Shown here piece after piece: positions 51,201-58,077 of a stretch of DNA of 64,000 bases (the stretch's first letter is position 1; each line of letters opens with the position of its first letter). A model generated the notes under the pieces. That model worked only from the letters and a program-made list of their open reading frames with translations. It was not told the DNA's origin and made no database searches. The translations under genes and the position numbers were made by a program. The stretch is from a virus: the IMG/VR virus record IMGVR_UViG_3300034104_005687, positions 1 to 64,000 of that record; one strand, written 5' to 3'.

Positions 51201-53908
51201 AAGCTTATGCCGTTGGAGTCGTATACATCAAACAACGGTGCTTGTTGTATCGCAGTCTTTTGTTGTGCCTTTGTCCAGGTTATACCATCGTACCAGTAAG
51301 TGTCCCCTTGCAAGGTTTGTCCTTGCAGCACCAATGTGCTTTGATTCACTGCCACATTGCCGTCGCTGGCCAATGTCAAATTGATGATTGGCTGTGCCAT
51401 CAGTGGCAGCACTGTGTCAGGAGTAATAAACTCAACCACATAAATTTTGTTTCTTACTTGGTTGTCTTCGTCGGCAGCAAAAATTACTCGAGTGCCATTG
51501 ACAAAATTATAGCCATCCACAGAATAACTAGTAGCACCTTGTATATTACTCAGTGCATCAGTTTCGTCAAAATCAATAATGTCCACTGGCTGTTTGCCTT
51601 CTGTACCCATGTTGAACAGTTTTAGGTCAGGTCTAAACTGAATAATAGCACGTTTGGCTCTGTAATTGTTGTCCAATGTGGCCACTGTACCGTTGTACTG
51701 TGATGTGGCGTTGATCACATCGATATGGAACCAACGGTTTGATCGGCTCCATGCGTTAAGGTCACGACTGCTGCGATCAATAGTAAGATAGTCAGGTTCT
51801 TCAGGCACAGGCAAGCTGCTGTCGTTGCTGGCTTCAACATATGGCTCGGGAGTAACAAAGTCAGTGACTGGCAACAAGCGAATACCGGTGCCTACTCCGT
51901 CTACATAATATTCTTTGTAGACCACAGCTATTGCTGAAAATTCAGCGGATGTAGTGGTCAGTGTAACTGGCATTCCGCCCGGAGTTGTAGACACTGTGAA
52001 TTCAAACAAGTTGACCACGCTGCTTACATAGTAAGTCACACCGCTGATTAGGCCACCAGTGGGATCAATGAACACCACTTCCAACCCAGGGTACAGATCT
52101 GCTGTGCTGTAAACTGTGATGGTGTTGGTGCCCGCTGTGGTGTTGGTGCACAAGAACTCAGTAGTACCAGATTTGTAGCTAGCAGGACGAACATCTCCAC
52201 GGAACACCACTTTGAGTCCATTGGTAAATTCCACACCGTTGGGCGAAGTATAGTTGGTCGCGCCAAGAATGTTGTTGATAAACAACGTAGATTCCTCAGG
52301 CTGCTCTAACAATGTGATACGACCAAATATTTCTGGATCAGTGCCATCTTGATAGTACAGTGTGTTTAGATTGGCTGTCAACAATGGGATTTGTGAGATT
52401 TCGCCAATGTTGGTTTTGTACCAATTGGTATTGCTGTAGGTCGTTCCAAATCTTACCGAAAACTTTTGAAGCGGTTCAATGTTTATGAGTTTGGTCAAGT
52501 TCAAGTAAATGAGCCCGTTGTCGACCACGTAGTTGATTTGCCAAATCTGACGACGGTCCTGCACTGGTACCACGTTGGCTTGAGCATACAGTGTAGTGTC
52601 GTAGCTGCCTGGCAAACCGTTGTTGGCCGATCCTGCAGTCAATGGATCAAAGAAACTGGTTCGTTCCCAAGCGTCGTCAGACTCGTTGTTGGTCAAGAAC
52701 ACAATGTTGCGGCCAGCTAGGCTGGTAATGCCATCAATACCGCCGTATTGTGCCACAAACAGGTCCAGTCTGGCATTGTTGATCTGACTAAATTCTAGCT
52801 CAGTTACCAAGTCAACTGGCTGACTTGTAGGGTCAAGATTGTAATAAAACTCTTGTGCTGTGCGTGTGGGCACATCAAAGGTGACTATGCCAAGATCTTC
52901 ACCGTTGTTGCTGACTCCAAACACATCTCTGCTGCTGATGTTGGGAGTAGTAGGAATCTTTCCCAAAATGCCAGGATTGGTTTGAATCCAGAATCCTGGT
53001 CCTGTTCCGGGCACAGCATCAACAACTGTGATCTGGCCGCCCATGTTCACAATGTTCTGACTGATATAGTACAAGGTGTTGGGTGCGTCTTGTGGCACAA
53101 CAAATGTAACAAGACCGTCGGCGCTGCCATTGCGGCTGACTCCAGCGTTGTATGCATTACCTGTGCCTGTGGTAGGTGTTGTTTTGATCCAGAATGGATA
53201 CACCCCTTGTGTGTTGAGGTTGAACACATAGGTATTGCCGCGCACCAATGTCAGTGCAGGATTGTTTTCAAAGTCAATTACATATGCTGCTGTGCCCTGA
53301 TTACCCACACGATAGTTCACAGTTTCTTTGTTGTTTTGAGCAACCTGAAATGTGTAACTGCCGCCACGTACCAACTCGATGTTGGGATTGTTGCCAGTCA
53401 ATCCCGAAAATGTGTATACTCCATTTTCACGGTTGACCACATAGTTGTCGGTGGTAGGAACTGTGGATGCTGCGACCTCTACTGCATCAGGCCCGTTGGG
53501 CAACCAGTAATACTGGCTGAAGTTCACAAACGAGTCAAAATCAATAAACGGATCCCAGGTGTAGTAGGCGCTTTGATACAGTCGATCTGGTCGGGTGCTG
53601 TTGCCGCCCTGCAAAGCAATGGCATCATTGATACCTGGGTAGGTAATGGCGTTTTGAATGTTGTCGGTGTCAGGTTGCAGATTGATCACTGTTGGTTCAA
53701 GCTGATAATCACTGCGAGTTTTACTAGGCTCAACTACATATCGATCGTTGGGGTTTACACCTGGTCCAACTGTTCTACCAATGTAACCTTGTGTTTTTTT
53801 GAACTTGGGCTCTTGAATCAGTTGATCAAGAGTTGCTGCCAAAAACTGCTTGTTGGCATCTGTTCTAAAAATTTCCGGTAGAAAGTCTACTGATCTTACT
53901 CGGGCCAT
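39206..53908 (-). CDS. Giant baseplate/tail structural protein (4900 aa, gp7-like)
   Basis: The N-terminus MARVRSVDFLPEIFRTD and FVNFSQYYWLPNGPDAVEV are characteristic of the very large virion proteins behind gp6 in T4-like aquatic phages, in the place of T4 gp7. The protein is beta-rich and Asn/Thr/Val-rich with no enzyme site. Residues about 2380-3170 hold FG-GAP-like units (e.g. YGFSVDFG...AVAGAPYS, FGYSVAMSQDERWMYVGAP), likely an integrin-type beta-propeller. A GTxNFTxIG...GTGTGT module occurs at about 2595-2640 and again near the C-terminus. The start overlaps the gp6 stop as TAATG. Assembly role in the wedge is inferred from position. Confidence 0.85.
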   Translation of the reverse strand: MARVRSVDFLPEIFRTDANKQFLAATLDQLIQEPKFKKTQGYIGRTVGPGVNPNDRYVVEPSKTRSDYQLEPTVINLQPDTDNIQNAITYPGINDAIALQGGNSTRPDRLYQSAYYTWDPFIDFDSFVNFSQYYWLPNGPDAVEVAASTVPTTDNYVVNRENGVYTFSGLTGNNPNIELVRGGSYTFQVAQNNKETVNYRVGNQGTAAYVIDFENNPALTLVRGNTYVFNLNTQGVYPFWIKTTPTTGTGNAYNAGVSRNGSADGLVTFVVPQDAPNTLYYISQNIVNMGGQITVVDAVPGTGPGFWIQTNPGILGKIPTTPNISSRDVFGVSNNGEDLGIVTFDVPTRTAQEFYYNLDPTSQPVDLVTELEFSQINNARLDLFVAQYGGIDGITSLAGRNIVFLTNNESDDAWERTSFFDPLTAGSANNGLPGSYDTTLYAQANVVPVQDRRQIWQINYVVDNGLIYLNLTKLINIEPLQKFSVRFGTTYSNTNWYKTNIGEISQIPLLTANLNTLYYQDGTDPEIFGRITLLEQPEESTLFINNILGATNYTSPNGVEFTNGLKVVFRGDVRPASYKSGTTEFLCTNTTAGTNTITVYSTADLYPGLEVVFIDPTGGLISGVTYYVSSVVNLFEFTVSTTPGGMPVTLTTTSAEFSAIAVVYKEYYVDGVGTGIRLLPVTDFVTPEPYVEASNDSSLPVPEEPDYLTIDRSSRDLNAWSRSNRWFHIDVINATSQYNGTVATLDNNYRAKRAIIQFRPDLKLFNMGTEGKQPVDIIDFDETDALSNIQGATSYSVDGYNFVNGTRVIFAADEDNQVRNKIYVVEFITPDTVLPLMAQPIINLTLASDGNVAVNQSTLVLQGQTLQGDTYWYDGITWTKAQQKTAIQQAPLFDVYDSNGISFGNRAVYPSSNFVGSKLFSYAVGDTGILDAVLKIPLKYLNIANVGDIVFDNNLYTDTFVYTLGSVSTTQSVSDGFVREYSSRTEYQSLIGWQNAATTSQIYQQFKFTYSGQPLLIDVRVDDVTTVPVLKIYVGSQFVLPGDYTYTRTNNTTTIVLSKIYSPDDVIEVSALSQQISKTGFYQVPINLENNPLNSNSPTYTLGTVRQHYQSICENLPAFAGSISGSNNTRDLGNLVPYGLIILQQSSPMTMLGYFMRSEEYNIFNSLVYNSREYIKIKNLILNNVTQQLIQFETPAQILDEAIETLTAGKVDTQPFYWTDMLPSGAVYTDTNYTVSFTTTDVFDTVQVYNYSSSNYLGMNVYLNSEILTRNLDYVVASDGPRITVLTALTLGDQLTIREYTATYGSFVPNTPTKMGLYPVWRPETITIQATSGPQSVIVGHDGSITPVFGDIRDDVLLEFETRIFNNIKMDGNPIPLSTADVIPGQFRDTGYSVSDVDTILNQQFLSYVAWNKLDYTTQDYSVSNQFTWNYSTAQSKLDGEDLPGAWRGIYQYYYDTQQPQLTPWEMLGLSVKPLWWDDTYGPAPYTSGNLVLWDDLEAGYIRDPVAPYFDPRYARPGLTDVVPTGEEGNLLSPFNSVVGTYNDSQFRKSWSLADGGPVQASWYNSSDYPFAVMRLLALTRSAEFFALFADRDLYRYNIAQDQYLYNNRYRLDANGIEVYGDGVSKASYINWIVDYNRQSGLDSTEDLTANLASLDVRLSYRLASFSDKQYIKVFTEKSSPNSTNTTFLIPDESYNLVLYKNQPFERVSYSSVLIQQVPGGYAVFGYSTVQPYFSVLQSRPNGQLQTISVAGATVRVPTAYSNTVVQIPYGYIFNNTTSVVDFLLSLGKYYETQGLVFDNIDNGYVLTWAQMSQEFLYWSQQGWNEDAIINLNPLATKLSVSRDQAVVDSIQAQTSENVLLDQNRQELPTRNVNVVRIDNTFTVQPLVDQTLSFVELKYTSYEHMIVLDNVSVFGDLIYDPTTGARQSRLNLVMTNSSDWNGSVDAQGFILNQDNVEEWTGARTYSKGEIVRYKNRFWSAATIVQPSAIFNFSDWLQSEYEQIEQGLLPNLANKADQLENSYNINTANLDAENDLFSYGLIGFRPREYMAALNLDDVSQINVYRQFLGSKGTILSAELFKQADLGKESAEYDIYENWAVQRAVYGANANRSYVELRLNRALLSASPSLIQVTNPQEPSIADQQIFLGNVWRQSFKLTSPDYLPTTTELPTDIGLPGAGYVNLDDVDITVFDINDSANIAANIEKVVDGATIWAAKVNNYDWNVYQCNAVPGIISHVCDNLDFTSRVVFSQQHGLAVGDKLIIKYFDSEVDGVYDVLTVPGLTEVTIAFQFAGNRTVANGNGIGFTLKSLRVAQASDVVDLPYANTIDNTLTVWVDNNGNNLWEVLEKDVVFDQVTELAPKVLDAREEYGRAISQATNQFAAIVGSPNYLTGTNPYTRGAVYVYVKDFSSTYQPVSPVTDADAILTLDVQTSAGSGVPAARGYGFSVDFGSTNWAVAGAPYSLGSASQANNGYAAVIYRDQATYTPGSNPYSNWQLLTTPGSVSADQGKFGYSVAMSQDERWMYVGAPAVNRVYAYGRVDWQDQTVTARGNGATETFSIGNAIRIAFDTQLRVTLDGAIQQLNTDYTVDSTVVPAGFFTVGTQYTIVSVGSTNFTLIGAASNTVGVTFTATGPGTGTGTASVGFTSVTFTTPPADNVLIAITRISLLQLTTNGSTVQFDLAPYLYQVSLSDSTIDSFSVEINTVLQRPNIDYTFNSTTKRITFTTAPGSADVVVVRAKGFWQYVGALTVAGLASDAGFGTSVSCTTDGRQVLIGTPTVTAAGKVQAGLVYVFDRNVQRFIYQGGSDIVFDVEGSPVEPISVVVNNQFLINETYSYPGDTFTFGVDGNSVIVNQPLSAGDIVEIETNQFALVQQVAQNVIEEFSNFGQSVDICSYNCSLYVGAPQSSLQIYKGGIVERQVNQARVYGTITSTVSNPTLTAGNTLRVNNIDVAVPAGAGANLAGLATAISNIVPNTTASVTSDGKITISVANTNAAPVGNKLQVAPGSIGTAFDDIGFDTFVYTQAIQSPYPQNFAQFGYSISIDDSATSLVVGAPTGTTYIIAVWDNNTTDWDAGATEFFSGVPQSGAVYTYDYLASSAPSVTNPGKFIFGTQIEIPSLVYGDNFGTAVNYNSGILWMSAPGDDIEDSSLSNFGRAYVWSNPTRSPTWAVKRIQQPTVDIRLLNSVFLYDQVTSATTEFLDFFNPLQGKILGAAQQNIDYIGAVDPAGYNAGPQNNRGSVWGPIHVGQVWWNVSNVRFIDPAQDDIVYASRRWGQIFPGSTVDVYQWIESTVAPADYTGPGTPLNTLSFVVNTSLSRQNVFDTRYYFWVRGISTVATQQGKTLSIDTVARYIENPRATGIAYLAPIDANTVAIYNCETLIEAQDTVLHIEFDRQLTNDNVHVEYELIPQDRSDGFLSDGLYRKFQDSLCGVDTAGNQVPDINLSPAERYGVQFRPRQSMFVDRFAALQNYINKVNSVLAQYPISEIRSFNLLNSADPIPLAGTSQWNMEVANLEILGFQNIYAVPLDYRYLVLSDADNQGLWTIYQVESTTGNNLGVRELVLVKVQNFNTPDYWDYINWYRPGYNFSIKPIAEVPTFSSLGTIDVPVGSSVKVTANAQGKFEIYLLTDLGWERVGLEDGTISVSNEVWDYEIGRFGFDSEVFDAQYYDQEPSIESRKIIQAINEELLIDELAIERNRALILMFNFVLSEFAAPEWLVKTSLVDVDHKLRELLPFQNYSRDNQEFVLDYIQEVKPYHVQIREFNLKYFGSDTYLGDIADFDVPAYFNTSLEIPQFTSPILLPYAQSAAQVSNVLSDAAATDTIWAQFPYNQWYNNYLVSIDSITVVDGGSGYTEAPEVTITGDAAIAATAAAVINSAGRVVAINLTSSGSGYRSQPTITFFGGNGVSARAYAVLSGSGRGQLYNTPTISNTVNDYNLVRSFKTTIKYDRYQYQTQVQTWIPGATYLDGTLVRYDNRVWRAASPDSTAVSDPTFDLDNWQPVAAKDLSGVDRTMGYYVAGINSPGLELPLLIDGIEYPGVQVWGDYFGGNAIVDADYQSTFDDAALGTRPIDVNVDGGEFIGPYEGHAPEELVNGSEFDTLDMRIYTRPGSDWQSNGHGFEISTVNYVYNAVTDFRLSWADQTDHPVQVLVSNQTTGRDAVLDVDYFVNWDDRNIDIIPNAGFDNGDIVNIAVYELGGGSQLYRVNYVGDQINDSIVIVPVNTSEITAVAVFVNGEISGTPTWIPYIESAAWSITGTYTLNTVVNSAGTYYRAVQAVPIGIAITDTAYWESFVPTLLSQVTLATEPLATDGVAIVVFGTTTPNNYSWSTPQRQYIFVDQNIIDTGTITLDNSLQGTNTVNMIVTRNGLRLNPPAGIEWHGDGSSTSFGLPQRLGESFVQSSINAPTDVQVWVNNELQVQSVGAIVGSYSVTNWTGSNTPGRQVVFNTAPTPDDVILIVVTTLAAYNVADSTLQLSFNPTLGDVIAVTTWNDTAQQEILTQVFVGPVVTSIVVSEGFDSTVFDDGSITGGPGTFDYSVGVGLNRNDFLLQRENVVAGRLWVTLNGTRLFEGQDFTVENNYLILATGPIELSDTMVITQFTDSVVPEAVAFRIFQDMRGVQATYRITDATTTVLTQALSASADIVYVANASALTAPNLPAGRLGVVTIDGERIMYRERDIALNTLRGLRRGTAGTAAADHAVDAEVYDITGGNLLAQQYQDYVVSQTFVADGSTTVFRVTDFDINVIDPKDSSTGYINDLIEVYVAGVRQYPVGVNKFGDLTPSQYPFFVASLSELVIDFYTTNDPVDPVLAPPAGVEITVLQRRGKSWYNTGPVISASAMIAGESYFIDFVGTTNFVAVGSLENTPGVLFTCTGPASGTGTVTTASDGVALQESTTIAARFLCGN
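44400..46770 (-). repeat. FG-GAP-like repeat region in the giant structural protein
   Basis: At least five units with F/YG.SV... then a hydrophobic strand and (V/I)G(A/T)P: YGFSVDFG, FGYSVAMSQ, FGTSVSCT, FGQSVDIC, FGYSISID and FGTAVNYN. Units are separated by irregular insertions of up to about 150 residues. The pattern is that of integrin-alpha beta-propellers, where some blades bind calcium. Confidence 0.75.
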
Positions 53909-56900
53909 TAAATTACTCCACTGCCTGGCGCGGTGCGCAAGTTGGTACTTGTCAACGCTTCAATTACATCAATATTGTCAATGGTAGCACCATTGGCAAA
54001 AATTTCATTTGGTTGTGATCTTATTTCGTACAAATCACCAAAACTCTTTTGAGGATTCAACGGCACCAGGACCACACTACTAATTATGGTTCCTAAAGTT
54101 CGGTGCAAATATGCAGCCAATTCTGAGAAGTAGAACGTGTCACCAAAGTTCCACTTGTCGATGCTGAAGTATTCATTCATCTGAGCCAGAACCGCACTCT
54201 TGATTTCTGATGTGCTGGCAGTTGAATTCTGTGCACGAATTACTTTGATAGTTGCTCGCAATTCAGCGGCTGCCTTGGCTCCAAACAACGGTTTGAACGT
54301 CACAGAGTTCAACACAATGTTGTCTGAAATCATTTTGTAGTTTTGCAATCCTTGGTATGCAGTATTGAGCTCATCAATAGTGGGCTGTTGAGGTTCTGTC
54401 ACAGTGCCTGTGGTATCACGCAACCAGTTTTGATAAGCAGTGTAATATGCCTGTGTGACCACATACAAGTCAATGATGTTGGTAGTGCCTGGATCAATCC
54501 GGTTGGTCAGCGGTGAGTTGTGACGATACTGATAGTATAGTCCTTGTCTACCTGAACGTGCAATCCATTCATCTTGTTGAAATTCTGTGAGTTCACGCAC
54601 ACCAGTCACAGTGATTGACAAACTGTAAAAAGTGTTTTCGCTGTAGGCATAAAACACTTGACCCGGACTCCATTCTGTTTTGGCCAGTTCTATTTCGTCC
54701 AGTGTGCCGTACTGACTGATGACTCGGCCACTGTCTACCAACAAGTATCTTTGTAGATTGTCAAAGTCCACAGTGCGTTCCAAGAATATCCAAGGTGAAG
54801 TGGTGTTGGCTGTGACTGGCACAGTGCCCACTATCTCTTTGAAGAAATCAGGATTGTCAGGTACACCGTCAAGGTCGCTGTCACGGTAGCTGACCAGCAC
54901 CTGAAAGTCGTCTACATAACCGTCAGACTCTACTGGCTGACCAATGATGGTCATGGGTATGTCGCTTTGTAGGGGTATTCCCAGTGTGTTGCCTGGCTGG
55001 CTGTTCATGGCCAGCACGTTGATAAAATCTTTGATCACTGTGCCAGTGCGACTGTCGAACACCTGTTGATCTTCGTAAAAGAAGAAACGTGTCTGCAGCA
55101 CTGATCCAAACGAATATGCAAGTCCGCGGAAAGTAATGGTGTAGTTTTGATTTTCAACCACAAACTGCACCATCCAGCTGGCATCGCCGCCGGGCACTGG
55201 TTGTCCTGCATTGGCCTGACTCCACGGTGCATCCTGATCAAGGTACGTTGATGGTATTAGATACCAAGTGTAGGGTGTTCCTGTAACTGATCCATTGTTG
55301 TCATACCCCAGGCCAAAATTACGGAACAACACAATTTGTTCTGCCATCTGTTGTTCGATGCTCAAGGGCAAATCTGTCACGAACAACGAAATAATAGTGT
55401 CTACAATGGCACCAGTTGGCACAAAGTTGTTGAGCACAATTGGCCCTGATCCGTTGGTGAGATTGCCCAGACCTGAATTGGTTCCGTCACCAATGACCTG
55501 CACTGGGCTGGCCCATATTTCAGTTTTTTGTTCTGTGCGAGTAGGGATACCAGTTTGCAATCGGTTGTTGCGATCAAAATACTGTCCTGCTGGAGCCACA
55601 AACTTGATCAAGCTGCCATTGACAGCGTAGCGGAACACTGTGCCAGATTCGGACCCTACTGCTACGGGTGTACCTGTGGCAGTTTTGAAATAGCCGGTGG
55701 TTTCGTTGGCCAGTGTGGTACTTTGATTCCATATTGTGTTGCCAGTCACAGTGGTAGCCACGGTTGTTACTGATCTGCCCACTGTAGTGGTCAACGGAAA
55801 CACACCACCGTTGGCCACGGTGCTTACAGTAAAAGTTCGTGCGGTCAGATTCCAGCTGCCTGGTCTGACATAATAGGTTACTCCGCCAATCAGTCCGCCA
55901 AAAACTGCACCGTCATCGGCTGTGCCAAACACCACAGGCATGTTGTCAAACACATATTGATCAAACAAAGCTGCAGTGGCAGAGCTGACTGTAACAGAAT
56001 TGACAGTTGCAGTAGTCCCTGTACACACAACTTCAATAGTGTTGGCTGCTTCACGGGGGAAGTTTGCGTAATAAAACTGTTTGACTGTGGCTTCTGTCAA
56101 TGCTGGTTGTACTTGATTATTGATAACATCTGCAATTTCATTGCGGTTGGTCCAGGAGAACAAAATTGTAGGAAGAATATTTTGTTCCCACAGTCCGCCA
56201 TCGCTGCCAAATGTGTTGGTGCTAGAATATTTGCCAGTGTTGTCTACCAGATCCAGATATCGACTGGTACCAATGCTGGAACGATTCAGAGCCTTGCTCT
56301 TGATAATGCTGTTGTACTGAGTGAACGGAAACAGGTTGTAGTCTTCGCCGTTGACCATACGGTTTTGTGTGTAATAACGAGCAGGAGCACGCTGCTTAAT
56401 GGCAGCAATAGGTTCACGAGCCTGAGCGTTGGTCACAGGGCGTGTGATACCACAGGTGAATGTGATGGTCTGCAGATTTCCGTTGCGGTCAGTGTAACTG
56501 ATGGGAATCACAACGTTTTGCATTTCTTCAGGATTGATAATGTACTGCAATCCATTTGAGCTGCGAACATATGCACGGAATGTTCCTACAGGAATTTCTG
56601 AGAACACGCCATCGCCAAACACCACAGTTATTTGATCGTTGGCACGGCTAGTAGTTGAATAAATTGGACGCAGAGTGGTAACTTGTTCAGCTGCTGCGGT
56701 GTATACGTTTTCAACATAGGTCCATTCGCGAGCAATACTGCCTACGTTGTCCAGTTGGAAAATCCAACGATCTTCGTTGTTGATACCTTCAATATTGATA
56801 TCTACTGTGCGATTGGCGATGCGTTCAGCCAAGTTGAAGTCTTGACTTTGTAAAATACCTTGCTTGAACAAAAAGAAATAGCCAGTGTTGTCTGAATTGA

Positions 56901-57639
56901 AGCCCAGTTGGTCATTGCGGTACAACACGTTGAAACTGGTGCCTGACACAGGACTGGGTTCATAGATTACATCAGTACCTACTGTGCTGGATGTAACAGC
57001 TTCAAAAGGCATGTTGATGCCGTCTACAGTGGCCGAGTATGGCACCACTGGCAAAAATCCTGGTACCAGGTTAATGGCGTATTCATCTGTACGTACACCC
57101 AGTATGGTTTGACGATTGCCTGGACGACCCACACGCTGGCTGTCCACTAGACTGGCGTTCACAATAGCAGTGAACTGTTCTTGCCAGTCAGGGTTTGTGG
57201 GGTCAGCCCAGTTCACAGTAACGTTGCTTAGGTTTACGCCGTTGTAGTCTACTACATTTTCTGTGGTAGTCACATTGAACACTTTCAGCAGACCTTGTGC
57301 TGCTGTGTTGCGTTTGGCAGTGTAGCTGACCAAGTCGGCCAATCGTACCACACTGTCACGACGTTCAGCAGTGTCTAGATAGTTTTCTCGAGTGTTTAGA
57401 TCTGTACGAAATGCCAGCGCCTGACCCATGAACGCAATAACGTCCAGCAGCGCAATAAACTCTGAACTTTCAATGTAGTCATTGAATGATTCAGGATAGT
57501 AAAGACGAATATAATCAATGAAACTCTTGCGCAGCGTTTCAAAGTCATAGCTTTGAAAGTCTGCTTCGCGATAAGTTTGATAGATCTGTTTCCAGTCTTC
57601 AACTCCAAATATAGCTGTTTGTCTAGTAGTCTGTGCCAT
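53908..57639 (-). CDS. 6: Baseplate wedge protein, gp6-like (1243 aa)
   Basis: ATG 57639 (MAQTTRQ) follows AAAGG by 9 bases and is preferred to the TTG at 57648. The N-terminus DWKQIYQTYREADFQSYDFETLRKSFIDY and FIALLDVIAFMGQALAFRTDLNTRENYL is the standard gp6-type start, which forms the core of the baseplate wedge with gp25. At 1243 residues it is about twice T4 gp6, in keeping with the large versions of aquatic phages. GLSYSFGSV and related beta-segments fill the rest. Confidence 0.9.
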   Translation of the reverse strand: MAQTTRQTAIFGVEDWKQIYQTYREADFQSYDFETLRKSFIDYIRLYYPESFNDYIESSEFIALLDVIAFMGQALAFRTDLNTRENYLDTAERRDSVVRLADLVSYTAKRNTAAQGLLKVFNVTTTENVVDYNGVNLSNVTVNWADPTNPDWQEQFTAIVNASLVDSQRVGRPGNRQTILGVRTDEYAINLVPGFLPVVPYSATVDGINMPFEAVTSSTVGTDVIYEPSPVSGTSFNVLYRNDQLGFNSDNTGYFFLFKQGILQSQDFNLAERIANRTVDINIEGINNEDRWIFQLDNVGSIAREWTYVENVYTAAAEQVTTLRPIYSTTSRANDQITVVFGDGVFSEIPVGTFRAYVRSSNGLQYIINPEEMQNVVIPISYTDRNGNLQTITFTCGITRPVTNAQAREPIAAIKQRAPARYYTQNRMVNGEDYNLFPFTQYNSIIKSKALNRSSIGTSRYLDLVDNTGKYSSTNTFGSDGGLWEQNILPTILFSWTNRNEIADVINNQVQPALTEATVKQFYYANFPREAANTIEVVCTGTTATVNSVTVSSATAALFDQYVFDNMPVVFGTADDGAVFGGLIGGVTYYVRPGSWNLTARTFTVSTVANGGVFPLTTTVGRSVTTVATTVTGNTIWNQSTTLANETTGYFKTATGTPVAVGSESGTVFRYAVNGSLIKFVAPAGQYFDRNNRLQTGIPTRTEQKTEIWASPVQVIGDGTNSGLGNLTNGSGPIVLNNFVPTGAIVDTIISLFVTDLPLSIEQQMAEQIVLFRNFGLGYDNNGSVTGTPYTWYLIPSTYLDQDAPWSQANAGQPVPGGDASWMVQFVVENQNYTITFRGLAYSFGSVLQTRFFFYEDQQVFDSRTGTVIKDFINVLAMNSQPGNTLGIPLQSDIPMTIIGQPVESDGYVDDFQVLVSYRDSDLDGVPDNPDFFKEIVGTVPVTANTTSPWIFLERTVDFDNLQRYLLVDSGRVISQYGTLDEIELAKTEWSPGQVFYAYSENTFYSLSITVTGVRELTEFQQDEWIARSGRQGLYYQYRHNSPLTNRIDPGTTNIIDLYVVTQAYYTAYQNWLRDTTGTVTEPQQPTIDELNTAYQGLQNYKMISDNIVLNSVTFKPLFGAKAAAELRATIKVIRAQNSTASTSEIKSAVLAQMNEYFSIDKWNFGDTFYFSELAAYLHRTLGTIISSVVLVPLNPQKSFGDLYEIRSQPNEIFANGATIDNIDVIEALTSTNLRTAPGSGVI

Positions 57640-57657
57640 TCCGTGCAACCTTTGTAT

Positions 57658-57665
57658 TATTTATC
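57658..57665 (-). promoter_or_regulatory. T4-type late promoter box (GATAAATA)
   Basis: On the minus strand GATAAATA lies about 19 bp upstream of the gp6 start. One mismatch to the T4 consensus. It adjoins a small hairpin (CGCCG/CGGCG at 57665-57681). Confidence 0.6.
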
Positions 57666-57684
57666 GCCGAAAAAAACGGCGTAC

Positions 57685-58059
57685 TTATACGTAGGAAGCA
57701 GAACGCTGTTGAAGGTCAAAAAAGATGCTGAGTATTTCGGCGTTGGTACTGGGTACTACAGCAATCTCTAACTGTATCAATATGCCGTTTTGCTGCGGAA
57801 ATATTTGAATATCTGTGACCTGTATTCTGGGATCACCTGCAGCCACACGCTCAACTTCTCTGCGAATATTGTTGGCCAATTCTTCAATTTGGTTTTCAAA
57901 CACAAAGTCCCACATTGCGGTACCGTAACCAGGACGGCCAGGTAGTTCACCTTGACGTATGTTAAAGGCGTTTAACAGGTCACGCTGAATCAGAGCAAAT
58001 TCAGTTAGTGTGAACTTTTTGAACTGGTTGATGGTGTTGAAGCCAATAAATGTAGTCAT
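57685..58059 (-). CDS. 25: Baseplate wedge protein gp25
   Basis: The 124-residue product has the gp25 family order: LIQRDLLNAFNIRQGELPGRPGYGTAMWDFVFE, then NIRREVERVAAGDPRIQVTDI, and a C-terminal strand pair. The R.GE.P..P.YGT..WDFVFE block is diagnostic. gp25 joins the sheath-attachment end of the wedge with gp6 and gp53. Length is normal. Confidence 0.95.
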   Translation of the reverse strand: MTTFIGFNTINQFKKFTLTEFALIQRDLLNAFNIRQGELPGRPGYGTAMWDFVFENQIEELANNIRREVERVAAGDPRIQVTDIQIFPQQNGILIQLEIAVVPSTNAEILSIFFDLQQRSASYV

Positions 58060-58077
58060 GGCAATATTTAGCCTAGA

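Noticed and set aside
52853-53881. A 342-codon plus-strand open frame opposite the giant structural gene
   Set aside because: It is Cys/His/Ile-rich and low in acidic residues, as expected for the complement of Thr/Asn/Val-rich coding DNA. The minus-strand gene has clear homology and order.
57665-57681. Hairpin CGCCG/CGGCG with an A7 loop as a terminator between gp25 and gp6
   Set aside because: The stem is only 5 bp and no U-run follows on the minus strand. It is more likely incidental to the late promoter next to it.
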